DNA from: Kalmusia sp. IMI 367209
Taxonomy: Eukaryota; Ascomycota; Dothideomycetes; Pleosporales; Didymosphaeriaceae
DNA: 64,000 nt
Direction: 5' to 3'
Assembly: GCA_027946365.1 (NCBI GenBank)
Contig: JAPEUQ010000004.1
Location: 3,658,001 to 3,722,000, forward strand
Below are positions 34,260-44,900 of this stretch, piece after piece. How positions within the stretch are numbered: the first letter of the stretch is position 1; each line of letters begins with the position of its first letter. The notes under the pieces are model-generated. The model had not been told where the DNA came from, searched no databases, and saw nothing but the letters and a program-made list of their open reading frames with translations. Position numbers and translations under genes: made by a program.

Positions 34260-37200
34260 TCATCTCTGACGATTCCCGAGGCTGCCTTGCGTGCTGACGC
34301 TTCTGCTTCGGTCGATGATTTCGGCAGACGTCTCCAGATGGCTACCTGGGACGTATGCATCATTCTGAATGCTGTCGCGCGCCACGTGCTGATGAACGTA
34401 GCCCGTACTTAGAGGTCGCTCCCCGGCCTGAATGTTTGGAGGGGGTGCTAGGTTATCCGCCGCGTCCAGCGCATTGTAGTCGCTCTGGCCATCGGTCCGG
34501 TACAGGCTGGAAGCTGCTGAATGGTTTGGGCTAGGATCGGAAGAAGGCGAAGGATCTGACGAGCCAAAGGGTAATCGGATCGGAAGTGTATTTTGTGTGG
34601 GATGAAGACGCTGGCTGTGTTCTCCGGGGATGTGGGCAGACAACCGTCCCGGTGTGCCCGGAGGAGACGACATGACCGTGGACAGTCGATTACTGCTCTC
34701 CAGAATGGCTTTCTCTGTAGAAGGTGTCCGTCGCGAACTCTTGCGTGGGATCGTCGGGGCGCGACTTGGCGGTTGATTCCGGGACATTTTGGAAGCGCGA
34801 GACCCAATTCTACTGGGAAGCTCGATACCACCTCCCGTATCAATAGGGCCAAGCATAGGGGCTATGTCGGGTACTCTAGTTTGCGGGAGATCATCGAAGT
34901 CATCGTCGCTGCTATTATCTGACTCACTGGCGCTTGAGCGTTTGATCCCGCCAGCTGCCGCAAGTCCATTGGGGCTGTCCTGCTGTAAAGACCTCTTCTT
35001 GCCAGCCTGCGATCCCGGGCTGTCATGATAAGGCTCTTGTGGCATCTGCGGAGAGTCCTCGTCCTCTTCAGCAATCATCATTTGCGGTGGCATACGAGTA
35101 CTGCGAACAACCTCAAATCCTTTACCCTTTTCCTTCTTCTTCCCAGCAAAGAGGCCCAGACTTTTGAACCACCCCGTCGCTGACGAGACAGGGCCCATCG
35201 GGTCTGCCGGTCCAGTCTTTAATTTACGTGTTGGTTGAGATGAAAGGGCAGGCCCACGAAGACCGTAGTAAAAGTCTGATTCTCGAACAGAGTAGTCAGT
35301 GTTGTTGCGGCGTTCGAGATTGGGGTCGGAATCTTCGCGCTGCATTCTCAGGAAGGCCGGAGTTATCGATCGCTTTCCTGGTGACCACGACGACGGACCC
35401 TCGCCCAGGTCACCGCTTTCCGGGTCCGGGTTATCCGCATACGGCGCGTTCGTTAGGTCCGCGCTACCATGGGAACCTCTATTCTGCATGCTGGCTGTCA
35501 TGGAGTCCATTGTCTGCTTTCGCGGCCTGGGTGGTCGATAATACGGATCAGCACTGTCCAGCATAGCGCCCATGGTGGGTCGTCGAGAGCTCGACGCGGA
35601 ACCTCCCAGGAAATTGAAAGGCGTCGCATTAGTTCCCGGCGTCCCTGGACTCGTCCCTCCATGGCTGTTTTCTCCTCCTTGGCTGAATCCCTCGAAGCCA
35701 ACACTTCCGCGGTGACTGGCATAAGGTCCGTTCAAAAGAACGGCAGAGCTTCCCGACAGACTTCGAGACCGCCCGCCGCTGAGCTGGACGGAACCTTTGT
35801 TCCCGTCGTGCGCAAGCATGGCTGCATTGGAGTTGAGACTGCTGCGGTGGTGTCGATGGTTGCGCTTTGCAAGATCCCGTTTGCCGAAGACTTTGGTAAG
35901 CCCTCCGCGCTGGTCAGCTCCCGCGCCTGTCAGTCTCGCCGCCACTTCGATGATGGTCTGAAGGGCGTTGAGGAAGAATCCGAAGACGAGGACAATGGCA
36001 TGAAGCAGAAAGATGGCGTAGCCGATCCATCCTTTGGGTGCTTCCGATACTCCCAGGGAAGGCACGAATGCGATCATCAGAAGAAGGCAAACAAGTCGGA
36101 CCACGGAGAAGAAGGTGTGATAGGCGTTCATTGACGTGTTGGACTGGAATGGCCGGAACGCATGTAACGTCATGATTAAGATTACTTCGCAAATTGCAAG
36201 AATAATAAGTTGGGCTATGCCGGATGGCTGAATAGCCCCGACAGCGATGCCACGAATGACGGTCAATAATACCGGAATGAAGGCAAATGGTGCCGCATCG
36301 TCAGAATAGGTGTTATACAGTGGTCCGTATGTGAGAACAGTAGGTAAATCGTCGAACAGGTGAGCTCGTGGCCGAGTCGTAAAGATCATCCAGAAAATCC
36401 ACACAGCTGCTCCAGTGACTCCGAGGAGAAGGATGACGGCACAAGCCACGACCGATGCAGATGAGTCCGGTGCAACAACCATTTGAAACAAGGAAAGCGT
36501 GATTATGGGCAACATGAACCAGTTGAGTGCGATGCGCACGACGTTACCAGCGGTGAATGGCCAGTTCTTTCCGCGAAGATCGGTATCGTGGGCGTTGGTG
36601 GCGAGGCGGTATATCCAACGCATCAAGAAGCCCAGCTGGACGAGCACTATAATGATGCCGATCATGACAAGCAGCCAAATAGCCATACCCGCCCAGACAT
36701 CCTGATCCTCGGATATTCCGACGAACTTCCCGAGCCGTGATAAACCATACGTACCATTCACGAAGTAGATGCCGTCCTCGAGACTTTGCGTTCCGTTGCC
36801 GCCGCTGACGAAGCTTTGGTTGAACATGAGGACCGACCAGCTCGCTTGGCTGATGACCGGTTGAAAGTAGCCCGGGTATTGCAAGTTCAAGCTACCGGCC
36901 AGCACAATGAACTGGATGTATTGCAGACAGTCGCCGAATCCAGGTGTGACCAGCCGCAGCAAGTCCTCGTCCCTGCCGTAGTTGCTAGTCCATCGAAAGA
37001 TGTTGGTGGAACCCCAAGGGCTGTACATGGCGGCGAAAACGGTTGCAACAGCTACTAGGGCGAGAATGGCGGCGGGCATGTAGCGTATCGCTACGCTCAA
37101 TCCAGACCCCAGATCTGGAGTGATGGTGGCCGAAACACATCCGATGGTGGTAGCGTTGTCGTCGCCTGCAAGAATCCGGAATGTAGCCTCCCATGTTGTG

Positions 37201-37871
37201 AAGGAGTAGCTGCTGTAGAAGTCCCGGTAGACGCCGAACGCTGGCAGTATGGCCGGGTCACTCAAATTTGTTCCCTCGGGCAGCGTTTCCGGGAAGACGG
37301 GCGCAAGCGGGCATTCCTTGTTGAGGGTATAATTGCAGAACTGCAGAGCACCAGGGTTCCAAGACGAGTAGGTGAGCGCCTTGAAGTTCGGAAACAGTGT
37401 CGTGGCCACCCCTCCTGGATGTTTCGGGTTGCCCACGTCCCACGTGTTGGGAATCTTGCCAAAGTCATTCTTTGGGTCCTTCCATTGCGGATCTGAGGGC
37501 GCAGGATAATCGCCACCGTAGAACTGGCCAGAGACGTTGCCGTACACGGTGACATTCAAACGGTGACTCGGGTGCGAAGTGTTGAACTCGGCCCACACGT
37601 GGAAGGGCGTGAACTGCAGAGGCACCTGGTTCGTTTGGTGTATGTAGTTGCGATCCAGGCAATTGTCGAAGTTTATGAAGACAGCGTTGGCGACCGGGAA
37701 TAGTGCCAGCATGACGAAGAGTACGAAGACGGAGAAGAGGGACGACAGCGAGCCCATTTGGCGTTTCCGTCGCGGTCGTGGCGGGGGTTGTGTAGGCTGG
37801 AGGGAGGGGAGCTCGCGCTGCCTGCTGTCTCGTAATGCGCGGACGCCATTGGGCGCTATGCATGTTGCCAT
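34260..37871 (-). CDS. TRP/FLC-like membrane protein with ML-like ectodomain (Pkd2/Trp family)
   Basis: An uninterrupted frame of 1203 residues from the ATG at 37871; the frame stays open to an ATG at 38240, but that extension is low-complexity and looks like leader. A hydrophobic signal-anchor (about residues 41-63) is followed by a Cys-containing, N-glycosylatable ML-like ectodomain (about 64-260), then about nine or ten hydrophobic helices (about 265-680), and a cytosolic tail of about 500 residues rich in Ser/Pro/Gly. This order matches fungal TRP-like channels and flavin carrier (FLC) proteins, implicated in Ca2+ homeostasis, FAD transport and wall integrity at the ER, vacuole or plasma membrane. 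Which subfamily applies cannot be settled here. It lies in tandem with the FYVE-RING gene. Confidence 0.85.
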   Translation of the reverse strand: MATCIAPNGVRALRDSRQRELPSLQPTQPPPRPRRKRQMGSLSSLFSVFVLFVMLALFPVANAVFINFDNCLDRNYIHQTNQVPLQFTPFHVWAEFNTSHPSHRLNVTVYGNVSGQFYGGDYPAPSDPQWKDPKNDFGKIPNTWDVGNPKHPGGVATTLFPNFKALTYSSWNPGALQFCNYTLNKECPLAPVFPETLPEGTNLSDPAILPAFGVYRDFYSSYSFTTWEATFRILAGDDNATTIGCVSATITPDLGSGLSVAIRYMPAAILALVAVATVFAAMYSPWGSTNIFRWTSNYGRDEDLLRLVTPGFGDCLQYIQFIVLAGSLNLQYPGYFQPVISQASWSVLMFNQSFVSGGNGTQSLEDGIYFVNGTYGLSRLGKFVGISEDQDVWAGMAIWLLVMIGIIIVLVQLGFLMRWIYRLATNAHDTDLRGKNWPFTAGNVVRIALNWFMLPIITLSLFQMVVAPDSSASVVACAVILLLGVTGAAVWIFWMIFTTRPRAHLFDDLPTVLTYGPLYNTYSDDAAPFAFIPVLLTVIRGIAVGAIQPSGIAQLIILAICEVILIMTLHAFRPFQSNTSMNAYHTFFSVVRLVCLLLMIAFVPSLGVSEAPKGWIGYAIFLLHAIVLVFGFFLNALQTIIEVAARLTGAGADQRGGLTKVFGKRDLAKRNHRHHRSSLNSNAAMLAHDGNKGSVQLSGGRSRSLSGSSAVLLNGPYASHRGSVGFEGFSQGGENSHGGTSPGTPGTNATPFNFLGGSASSSRRPTMGAMLDSADPYYRPPRPRKQTMDSMTASMQNRGSHGSADLTNAPYADNPDPESGDLGEGPSSWSPGKRSITPAFLRMQREDSDPNLERRNNTDYSVRESDFYYGLRGPALSSQPTRKLKTGPADPMGPVSSATGWFKSLGLFAGKKKEKGKGFEVVRSTRMPPQMMIAEEDEDSPQMPQEPYHDSPGSQAGKKRSLQQDSPNGLAAAGGIKRSSASESDNSSDDDFDDLPQTRVPDIAPMLGPIDTGGGIELPSRIGSRASKMSRNQPPSRAPTIPRKSSRRTPSTEKAILESSNRLSTVMSSPPGTPGRLSAHIPGEHSQRLHPTQNTLPIRLPFGSSDPSPSSDPSPNHSAASSLYRTDGQSDYNALDAADNLAPPPNIQAGERPLSTGYVHQHVARDSIQNDAYVPGSHLETSAEIIDRSRSVSTQGSLGNRQR

Positions 37872-40291
37872 GATCGCTCTGGAACCCCCCTCTTCATGTT
37901 CACCCTCCAGGTTCGTGACTGCGATGTATTTGCGGCTCCGGGCCAAGAAACGACGGCAAAGCGCGGCGAGGGGTGTGAGCCGAGGGCGTGTATATAGGTC
38001 GGGACGGGACAACGCGGGCCTGATGGGAAGGCAGCGATCGTGGGGAGCGGGAATGGGACGACTGTCTGCAGGTTTGCAGAAAAGTACTTGGCTGGTGGAG
38101 GCGAGGATGGCTTGCCGTGAATGAAACGGCGTTTGGAGCGCGACGAAGCCAGCGATGTGCTGGCAGGCGCAATGCGAGTGGCTCCTTCTACAGCAGCAAA
38201 GCCATAGCGCCTGGGGATCGTCAACAGGCCAACAGGTCAACAGGTCAACAGGGGGGAATAGCGAGCGTGTGAAGCGGAACGACGGCGGGTGAGCGAGCGA
38301 ACGCAGGTCCAGGCAGGCGAGGGTCGGACTCCTAATAAAACGCTGGGCGGGGTGCAGCAGCTCGACGCTTGACAGTTAGGCAAGGCGCCGTTAGTGCAGC
38401 AGCAAGCAGCAGGGGACGAGCAACTTTTGCGCGCTTGAGAACCTCCTGCGTCCAAGACAATGACCGCACGAGAGACGTGGATGCAGCGACTTGTGGGCGA
38501 CAGCGCGACGAAGCGCCGATTGCAGCGTGCAGAGAGCAGAGCGCAGAGAGCAGAGCGTAGAGAACAGAGAACAGAGAGCAGAGAACAGAGAAAAGAGAAA
38601 CAAGCCGTCAACCCTGGCATAGTGCGCAGAGCATATTATCCGCCGAACGTCATCGCAAGGCAAGCCGGACGCCCATGTTTGTGAGCATTTGCGTATGGCC
38701 AGCAGCCGTTCGTTCCTGCCACCAGTCGACCACCAGTCGACCACGACCGCGCAAAGGCCACCTTATTCATAGAAAGCCATTCACCGTTGCCGTCGCCCGC
38801 TTTTTGATGCTCCGCATTCTACTCGCCGTATGACGGATGCTCCCCACAGAAAGGATTATTGTTGTTGGCAGAAAGCCGCACAGAAACAGCCAAGACATTG
38901 AGGCGCAGCAACTTTTTTGGCCCAGCAGCGCTGCACTTGTCCTCATCCGCCACGTTTCATCCCGCCATCGTGTGAGCTGAACAGCTGAACGATGCAACGC
39001 ATCCTATCTAGCTAGGCTGCCGATCTCTGCTTTGACACTTGTGTTTCACATTGCATCCGCTGCTGAGACTTTCATGCCTGAGTTCCTACCTGAGGTCGCC
39101 GGTGCAGTTGTCCATATACGCTAGAAGTAGATCCCGAGGCTCGGCAGTGACGCATGTGCACGTGAGGTAGAGATACTGGAATATACTCGATATTATGTTG
39201 TTCAAATCCATGTAATATCAAATTCCCCCCCCTGTGTTTGCAATGGTACTTCATTACCCTTTCTTCATGCTGGTGTTTACTGTTTCCGTTAGCCTTCCCA
39301 AACATCCAGTTCTATGGTTGTAGCAGCAACCCAAAGGGTCAGATGCGACACAATAATCAGGTTAGTGACAAAAAAGAAAATGAGGTCCAATGACCAGCTA
39401 CCAGATAATGGATCTTCAAGTCAATGGCCGTCAGCAGTGTCTGTCGCTCCTATCTTTGAGCGCCGTTGATAATCCTCAACAATCCATCACGTGACTTGTG
39501 TCCGCTACCTCGTTAAGCAACTCCATGTAATCTCAACACCGCGCAAAGACTAACAACTTTCACACCGTGCGCCATTCTTGGTACAAAGTGAGCCGCTTCA
39601 AAAACACAGCTCCATCATTCAAATTATCTTCAATCTAGATCCTCGCTTCGTCCAAAAGCTTTTCGAACCCACTCCTGCAGGCACGAACAGCTGCAAAGGT
39701 TATTCATATACGAACATCATAGATCAGGAATGCAAGCTCGTAGGTGTGGCTTCTGAGAAGTTCCATTGATTATATATATCTATCAGTGCCCAATAATTGA
39801 TTGTAAAGTTATTTACGAAATCTCTCTCTCTCTTCTCATTCGAAAGCACCACTGTCCTCATCAAGCCTTCCATGAATAAACCCAACATGTCGAATACCTC
39901 ATTGGTTCTACTCGTCATAGGTCTACAACACAATACAATCGTCTCACTCGCTCCAAATGCTCCGCTTTCAACTACCAACTACACGATCATCACCTTTTCT
40001 ACGAAGCAGTCTAGTTAAAAGGCATCATCCCCTATCGCAGGCTTGGAATATGCTAGCGGAATCATAAAATATCCTAATCCAGACGGCTGTCTCTTCCAAA
40101 AAAATTCACGGGACTGACTTCGACGCGTTAAGGTTCACGATATAGGCATCAAAGCCTAAAGCCAAATGCATAGCTTCTATACACTTAGCTAAGGACATGC
40201 ACGATCTGGAAGGAATTTGCATTCCAGATAACTCATCTTCACTCCCATCCAACTGTAACACAGAGCAACTCCCTTGATCCTACCAGGACCA
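37872..40291. other. Intergenic region with simple repeats
   Basis: Leader and promoter of the TRP/FLC-like gene followed by about 2 kb without a supported gene. TCAACAGG-type direct repeats occur near 38219-38250 and a purine-rich AGAGCAGAGA array at 38530-38602 (listed separately). ORFs at 39578-39769 and 39797-40018 lack any recognisable feature. Confidence 0.5.
38530..38602 (+). repeat. Imperfect purine-rich minisatellite (AGAGCAGAG/AGAGAACAG units)
   Basis: About eight to nine degenerate units of 7-9 bp, all purine-rich on the plus strand. It lies upstream of the TRP/FLC-like gene and creates several overlapping spurious ORFs. Confidence 0.8.
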
Positions 40292-40561
40292 TTACTCTAG
40301 CCCAGGGAACCTCACCTCCGTAGGAGCATCAAGCTCCAAATCACCGTCCTTAACCTCTAGCTTCTCCCTGTTCACGTCATTGACACCTGCATAAAGCGCT
40401 GTCCATGCCATCTGCAGCACCTTCTCATTTCTTTCGATGTTCTTATTCAAGTGATACACCATCACTTTAATTTGCTTGACTTCATGTTTCGCCATTTCTA
40501 CGAGGTAGATGAGTTCGTTCATATTTAGCGTAGAGGATGTTAAACATAAGTCAGTATTCAT
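40292..40561 (-). CDS. Small uncharacterised protein
   Basis: An 89-residue ORF with no recognised domain. It looks mostly helical and charged (for example NELIYLVEMAKHEVKQIK), with an acidic C-terminal third and no signal peptide or membrane segment. What supports it as a gene is its 5' flank: the 55-60 bp upstream of its ATG closely match the flank of another minus-strand ORF whose ATG is at 44831, with a nearly constant distance to the start codon. Both flanks share GTGGTGAGACTTT and AGTGAATACG blocks when read on the plus strand. Function unknown; it could also be a remnant left by duplication. Confidence 0.4.
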   Translation of the reverse strand: MNTDLCLTSSTLNMNELIYLVEMAKHEVKQIKVMVYHLNKNIERNEKVLQMAWTALYAGVNDVNREKLEVKDGDLELDAPTEVRFPGLE

Positions 40562-41552
40562 GGTTAGTGGGCGAGGTGTGGTGAGACTTTGAGTGAATAC
40601 GGGTTTTCTTTATAAGGGCCACAGGGTTTGTTCACTATTGCGTTGTTGCGATGTTGTCATTATGGTCGGATTTGTTTGCCCATCTGAAGTACAGCGAACT
40701 GATTCAATGACGAGAGATCACATAAACATGGAATAACTATAGACACCACTTATGATTGAGTTCGGAAGCCGTATTCCGGAAAGGTGCCACATTATTCAAG
40801 TGTGTAGTCAGAAATGTGCGAGCAGTCTTTACACGATATCGTATCCGAACAAATGTCAGGAAACACATCCTTTCTCGAGTTGTGTCAGTATAAGGGACAG
40901 ATAGCTACTTGTGTACAGAGATGTGTATTTTAACTAAGACGAGCTTAACTATAAAATTGTAAATGAAAAAGCAATACGAGACTGGTGCAGACACAGTCCC
41001 GAAGTCGTCTCACTCGATTCAAATCATTCTATCACTCAATAAAGTAGTATTAGCCGAGCAAAACAAGTATTTGAGCTTCCACCCAGAGGGGTGGCTTAGT
41101 AAACCGACGCTAGGAGGGTTATAGTCAATGATCTCCGCTAGATTATTAATCTCGTCTACCACTAGACACTACTGCGAACACCGTCGGTGAAGTTGAGCCA
41201 ATGGAAAATGTCTACACAGACCGATCAAGGTACCGAGGTGTATCTCGTCTACTTTTGTTAATGCCTTTTTTCTGGGAAAAATTACCGCTCTTTCCTACAT
41301 TCAATTTCCACAGTTTTCGTAGGGTAAGCCGTTATGCCCTGGACTCATCCTTGATAATAGAGTCTTTGTCTTCATCCTGTGATTCTCTTTAGACAAAATT
41401 TCGAAGTCCAAATAACTTATACGTCATATCCTTTTTTGCTCATCCTGGGCTACACATGGTCTTGAAGCAGCTCTAACATATTCTTTAATCCTCCTCTATT
41501 CATCGACACCCTAACAAAAAGACTCATACGCAAAAGACTACAAAAGCCTACC
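40562..41552. other. Intergenic region
   Basis: Divergent promoter region between the small minus-strand ORF and the tautomerase-like gene, about 1 kb. The part next to 40562 carries the shared 5' flank described for the small ORF. No gene is otherwise visible. Confidence 0.5.
40572..40627 (-). repeat. Shared 5'-flank repeat, copy 1
   Basis: A block of about 55 bp immediately upstream of the ATG at 40561, matching the block at 44846-44900 upstream of the ATG at 44831 in the same orientation. The conserved cores are GTGGTGAGACTTT and AGTGAATACG, with a TTTATAA/TTTAAAA element further out. Confidence 0.65.
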
Positions 41553-42086
41553 ATGCCCTTATACGACATTGAGCACGTCATCCCCCTGACGGAAGCACAG
41601 CAAGAGAAACTAGCTAAAGCATTCACTTCCCTCCACTCCAAGCGTTTTCAGACGCCCTCCTTCTTCGTCAACGTTCGATTCACAGATGCTTCTTCGCAGA
41701 AGGTGTATAGAGGCGGTGTTCTCCGATCCTACAATCGTGCCGTCCTACGTACTAGGGCTAGCGATAAACGCTCGACGGAGGAGTACGGCCAGCATTGTCG
41801 GGATCTGATTTCTGCGTGGACCGAGATCGTTTCGGGTGGAAGCGCACAGGATGAACAAGCCGTGCCTGAGATTGAGACCCTTCGAAGTGTATGGGTCATG
41901 GGCGCACTGACTACCGCCGTCGAGATGGGGATTCAACGGCCAGCGGTGGGGCAAGAAATTGAATGGCTGAGGGAGAATAAGAGTGAGTTTGAAAGGCTGG
42001 CTGGTCAGGGAGATGAGGATATGCAGCAGCTCATATGGGAGTTGGAAAATAGGGAGGATTTCATAGGCGTCTTTGGTGCAAAATAA
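41553..42086 (+). CDS. Tautomerase-superfamily protein (cis-CaaD-like, Tautomerase_3)
   Basis: A single exon of 177 residues. It begins MPLYDIEHVIPLT, giving the N-terminal Pro (Pro1 after Met removal) that is the catalytic residue in 4-oxalocrotonate tautomerase and cis-3-chloroacrylic acid dehalogenase relatives. The next block (TPSFFVNVRFTD followed by a Gly-rich YRGGVLRSYNR) fits the fungal Tautomerase_3 group. Members have about 140-180 residues, so the length is normal. The expected chemistry is keto-enol tautomerisation or hydration through Pro1; the natural substrate in fungi is unknown. It lies in an accessory-looking block next to an unrecognised membrane protein. Confidence 0.83.
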   Translation: MPLYDIEHVIPLTEAQQEKLAKAFTSLHSKRFQTPSFFVNVRFTDASSQKVYRGGVLRSYNRAVLRTRASDKRSTEEYGQHCRDLISAWTEIVSGGSAQDEQAVPEIETLRSVWVMGALTTAVEMGIQRPAVGQEIEWLRENKSEFERLAGQGDEDMQQLIWELENREDFIGVFGAK

Positions 42087-42654
42087 GAACTTGTGCTATA
42101 AGTCGACAGGTCCTAGTGACATAACTCAATACTGACACCGTAAACCTACTATTGAGTATCTCTTTTGAGGCAGCCTGTAGAAGCGATCGTTGGTGTAGAG
42201 CGGAGAGGAAAGAATCTCAAAAGCCTCCTATCTAAGTTCGTACATGTGTGCAAGGTGAGAAGAGATGCAATGAGGGCAGTCTGGTGAAGGCTTGTTCACA
42301 TCGACGAAGCTGTAGTTAGTTGTGGAGGACTAAGGTCAGATGCGAATTGTTGATTTGGCCAACGATTTCTTTGCTTTCCCGGAATATTCGAGATGGAGTT
42401 TTGCGCGTCTCCGTCGGGGAGAGATCTGAGCGAGCCGAAGCGTATCGCCCAATCGGCGGGGAAATTGATATGTTACACAGCCTGACAATCTATATCGCAT
42501 AGTCTTCCAAATCACCTTGCAGTACTTTTTTTTCCACCTGGGGCCGGAAAACTCGCACATTGAATATTTAGAGCATGCCCCGCATACAGTCAAGGAAGGC
42601 TAAATTCAAAACCTCTCAGCCTCCACCTATGCTCTCCACCTCTCCAAGTCTACA
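42087..42654. other. Intergenic region
   Basis: About 0.57 kb between the tautomerase-like gene and the membrane-protein gene. It probably holds 3' UTR and promoter. No recognisable element. Confidence 0.5.
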
Positions 42655-44568
42655 ATGGACGAACTGACATTGTTGGAAAACTCAAATTCAAACAAACCTT
42701 CTCCTTGGTTTAAGAGATGGCTTCGCCAATTCAAAAGAGCCAACCACGATTTTTGTCGCGACTTGAAGAGCACGCAATGGCTGCGTGCATTCGGCTGGTT
42801 TTGTGGTTCGATTTGGCTCACCACACTTATAACGGGCTTGATCATATTTGTTAGTGGTACATGGGAACCGCCTAGGAATATAGCGTGCTTACCAGATGGT
42901 TCATTTTTGGTAGACCCTCGTTCATATAGCTCATGGTCATACAGGGGATTATTTAAGATAACGCTTAGTGGGGGTCATTTTTCTTTCACGGAAGCAAAGG
43001 CCATTGATGTATCATGGGACCTTGTAAGCTGATCACGTATCATCACCTTGCAATCAACGCATCACTGACGTATATGTAATGTAGGCTGTTGGACGTGGAG
43101 GTCAGTTCCTTTTGGCATATGTGTCTTGGAAAGTCTTTGCCAGATACCTAGCAGTATGCATGGAAGCCCACCCTGTCAACTATCGTTTGTATCGCACGGT
43201 GTATCTAGAGGGCGGAGCTTCCCTCCGTTCGACTTGGGCAACCGTTAAAACCTTCTTTTCGCCCCAACGATTACACCCACGGCGATTGCAATCGAATACT
43301 GCAATGGTCTTCATTGCACTCACTATGATTTTCATACTGGCATTTCCCTCAATTGCCAGCGCCATGAGCGGTTATGATGCGAACATCGCCTCATATATCA
43401 AAGATCGAAGCGGGAACTTTGTAGAATTTCGAAATTTTTCAAGAGTTATGTATGTTGTCCATGACGGATGGAGGATTGATTTGACTGGAAACTATTTGGT
43501 CAACTTACCGCATAAGTACGACAAAAGTATTGCAACTATTTCACCTGTTTCACGAATCTGAAAAAGACTAACGATCCATCTACAGGTGACCCAGTGCTAG
43601 GCGGTGTAATGTTCGAGGCCGATCATCCTGCTTTTAACACTTGGCATTCTGTCGAAAATTGTAAGATGATCTCTTTGTTCTCTAGTAGTAATGGCTAATG
43701 GCTATAAGACGTACTAGAGTATGGATCTGGAGGAGTCGCAAACGGCTCGACTATTTTCAGCAATTGGTATAATACGCAAGATTGGTATAACATCACGCTT
43801 GAGGCACCCTTCCTCAATATTACTAATCATCGCGTGGGATTCCCTGATGAAATTGCAATATGGGAACGATTGAACGAAACTTACAGTCTCGAATATATGA
43901 AAGAAAATGGAATGTGTCAATCCCAAATTGTGAGTGAAGCCTATAGCGCCACAGGTCGATGCTGATCGCAGCTTTAGGATTATCGATGGGGATTCTCTTT
44001 CCTACTGCTTCATATATGTCTCACCATTCTGCTATGCTGGACCATAGGAATATACATCTTGTGGCTCAAGGCCCATATGATAATGGCGCTGCACGGACGG
44101 CATACCGATAGGATAGCAGGGAGGAATCGTGCAGTACTCGAATTAGCAGCAGCAATGCGACAAGAACTCGGTCTCAACGATTCTGAGATTCTTTTGATAA
44201 AGGAAAAAGAACTCGAAACCCGGATCAACAAAGAAATCAAGGGCGGTACTATCTCATATAATTACCCAGAGATGAACCTGCGGACGTACAGCCTCAGGAC
44301 AGAGCTCAAGGCCTGGATCAAGATAAATAAACGGTGGTTTTTTGTCATGATCTTGGATGCTTTGTCTTCTGCAACACTGTGGGTTCCTCTCCATATGACA
44401 TTAGATTCCAAATATACGATATACTGGCGGACATATCCAAGTGTATGGTGGATTTGGATTTGGAGTATGGCCATGTTCCCTGGTCTAATCATTGTGCATG
44501 TTTTGAGCACAACGATTGGAAGCAGGGCAGTGTTCATGTTCTATTGGTTTGCTGTGACACAGTCATAG
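42655..44568 (+). CDS. Uncharacterised fungal multi-pass membrane protein
   Basis: Five exons (42655-43023, 43085-43526, 43586-43660, 43709-43929, 43978-44568) give 565 residues, with every junction in frame. I do not recognise the family. Hydrophobic segments are visible near residues 47-68 (FGWFCGSIWLTTLITGLIIF), about 200-225, at the start of exon 5 (FSFLLLHICLTILLCW onward), and two more near the C-terminus (WFFVMILDALSSATLW; WWIWIWSMAMFPGLIIV), suggesting five or so helices. Between helices 2 and 3 is a loop of about 150 residues with several N-x-S/T sites, probably extracytoplasmic. Proteins of this general look (short exons, aromatic C-terminus) are frequent in fungal accessory gene sets, but that is impression. 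The acceptor of intron 3 (43708) was chosen because a later one creates a stop. Confidence 0.65.
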
Positions 44569-44639
44569 CTTCCATACTTACGAACCAGATCAAAAGAGGG
44601 GGACTGGTATGCATGGTAGATGTATGTTATTATCCTCCA

Positions 44640-44831
44640 TTAGGAAATTGGCTTTAGTATATGGATCGTATAAGTCATCGCCGAGTATGTTAGAAGACGA
44701 AGAAGGGAGTGGGGCGATTTGTTAGAGTATATGGCTAAGTGGTCGAATCGATTGACTTCAGCAAGACGGATCAGCGTGCGTTGATGTTTTGGTTGTAGAG
44801 AGGCGTCAATTGTATGTGATATCAATGGCAT
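44640..44831 (-). CDS. Short ORF sharing a 5' flank with the ORF at 40292-40561 (possible truncated gene)
   Basis: A 63-residue ORF beginning MPLISHTIDASL. The Met-Pro start and the following residues faintly resemble a tautomerase N-terminus, like the gene at 41553, but the similarity stops after about 25 residues and the rest is not family-like, so a truncated copy is possible. The upstream flank is nearly the same as that of the ORF at 40292-40561. No other domain or membrane segment is visible. Confidence 0.25.
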   Translation of the reverse strand: MPLISHTIDASLQPKHQRTLIRLAEVNRFDHLAIYSNKSPHSLLRLLTYSAMTYTIHILKPIS

Positions 44832-44845
44832 CTATTGTCAGCGAG

Positions 44846-44900
44846 GCAAATGTGGTGAGACTTTTTAGTGAATACGAGGCGTCTTTAAAAGTGGAATCAG
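44846..44900 (-). repeat. Shared 5'-flank repeat, copy 2
   Basis: Counterpart of the block at 40572-40627, lying at almost the same distance upstream of a minus-strand ATG (44831). It shares GTGGTGAGACTTT and AGTGAATACG; copy 2 has a 4-bp insertion nearer the ATG. Confidence 0.65.
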
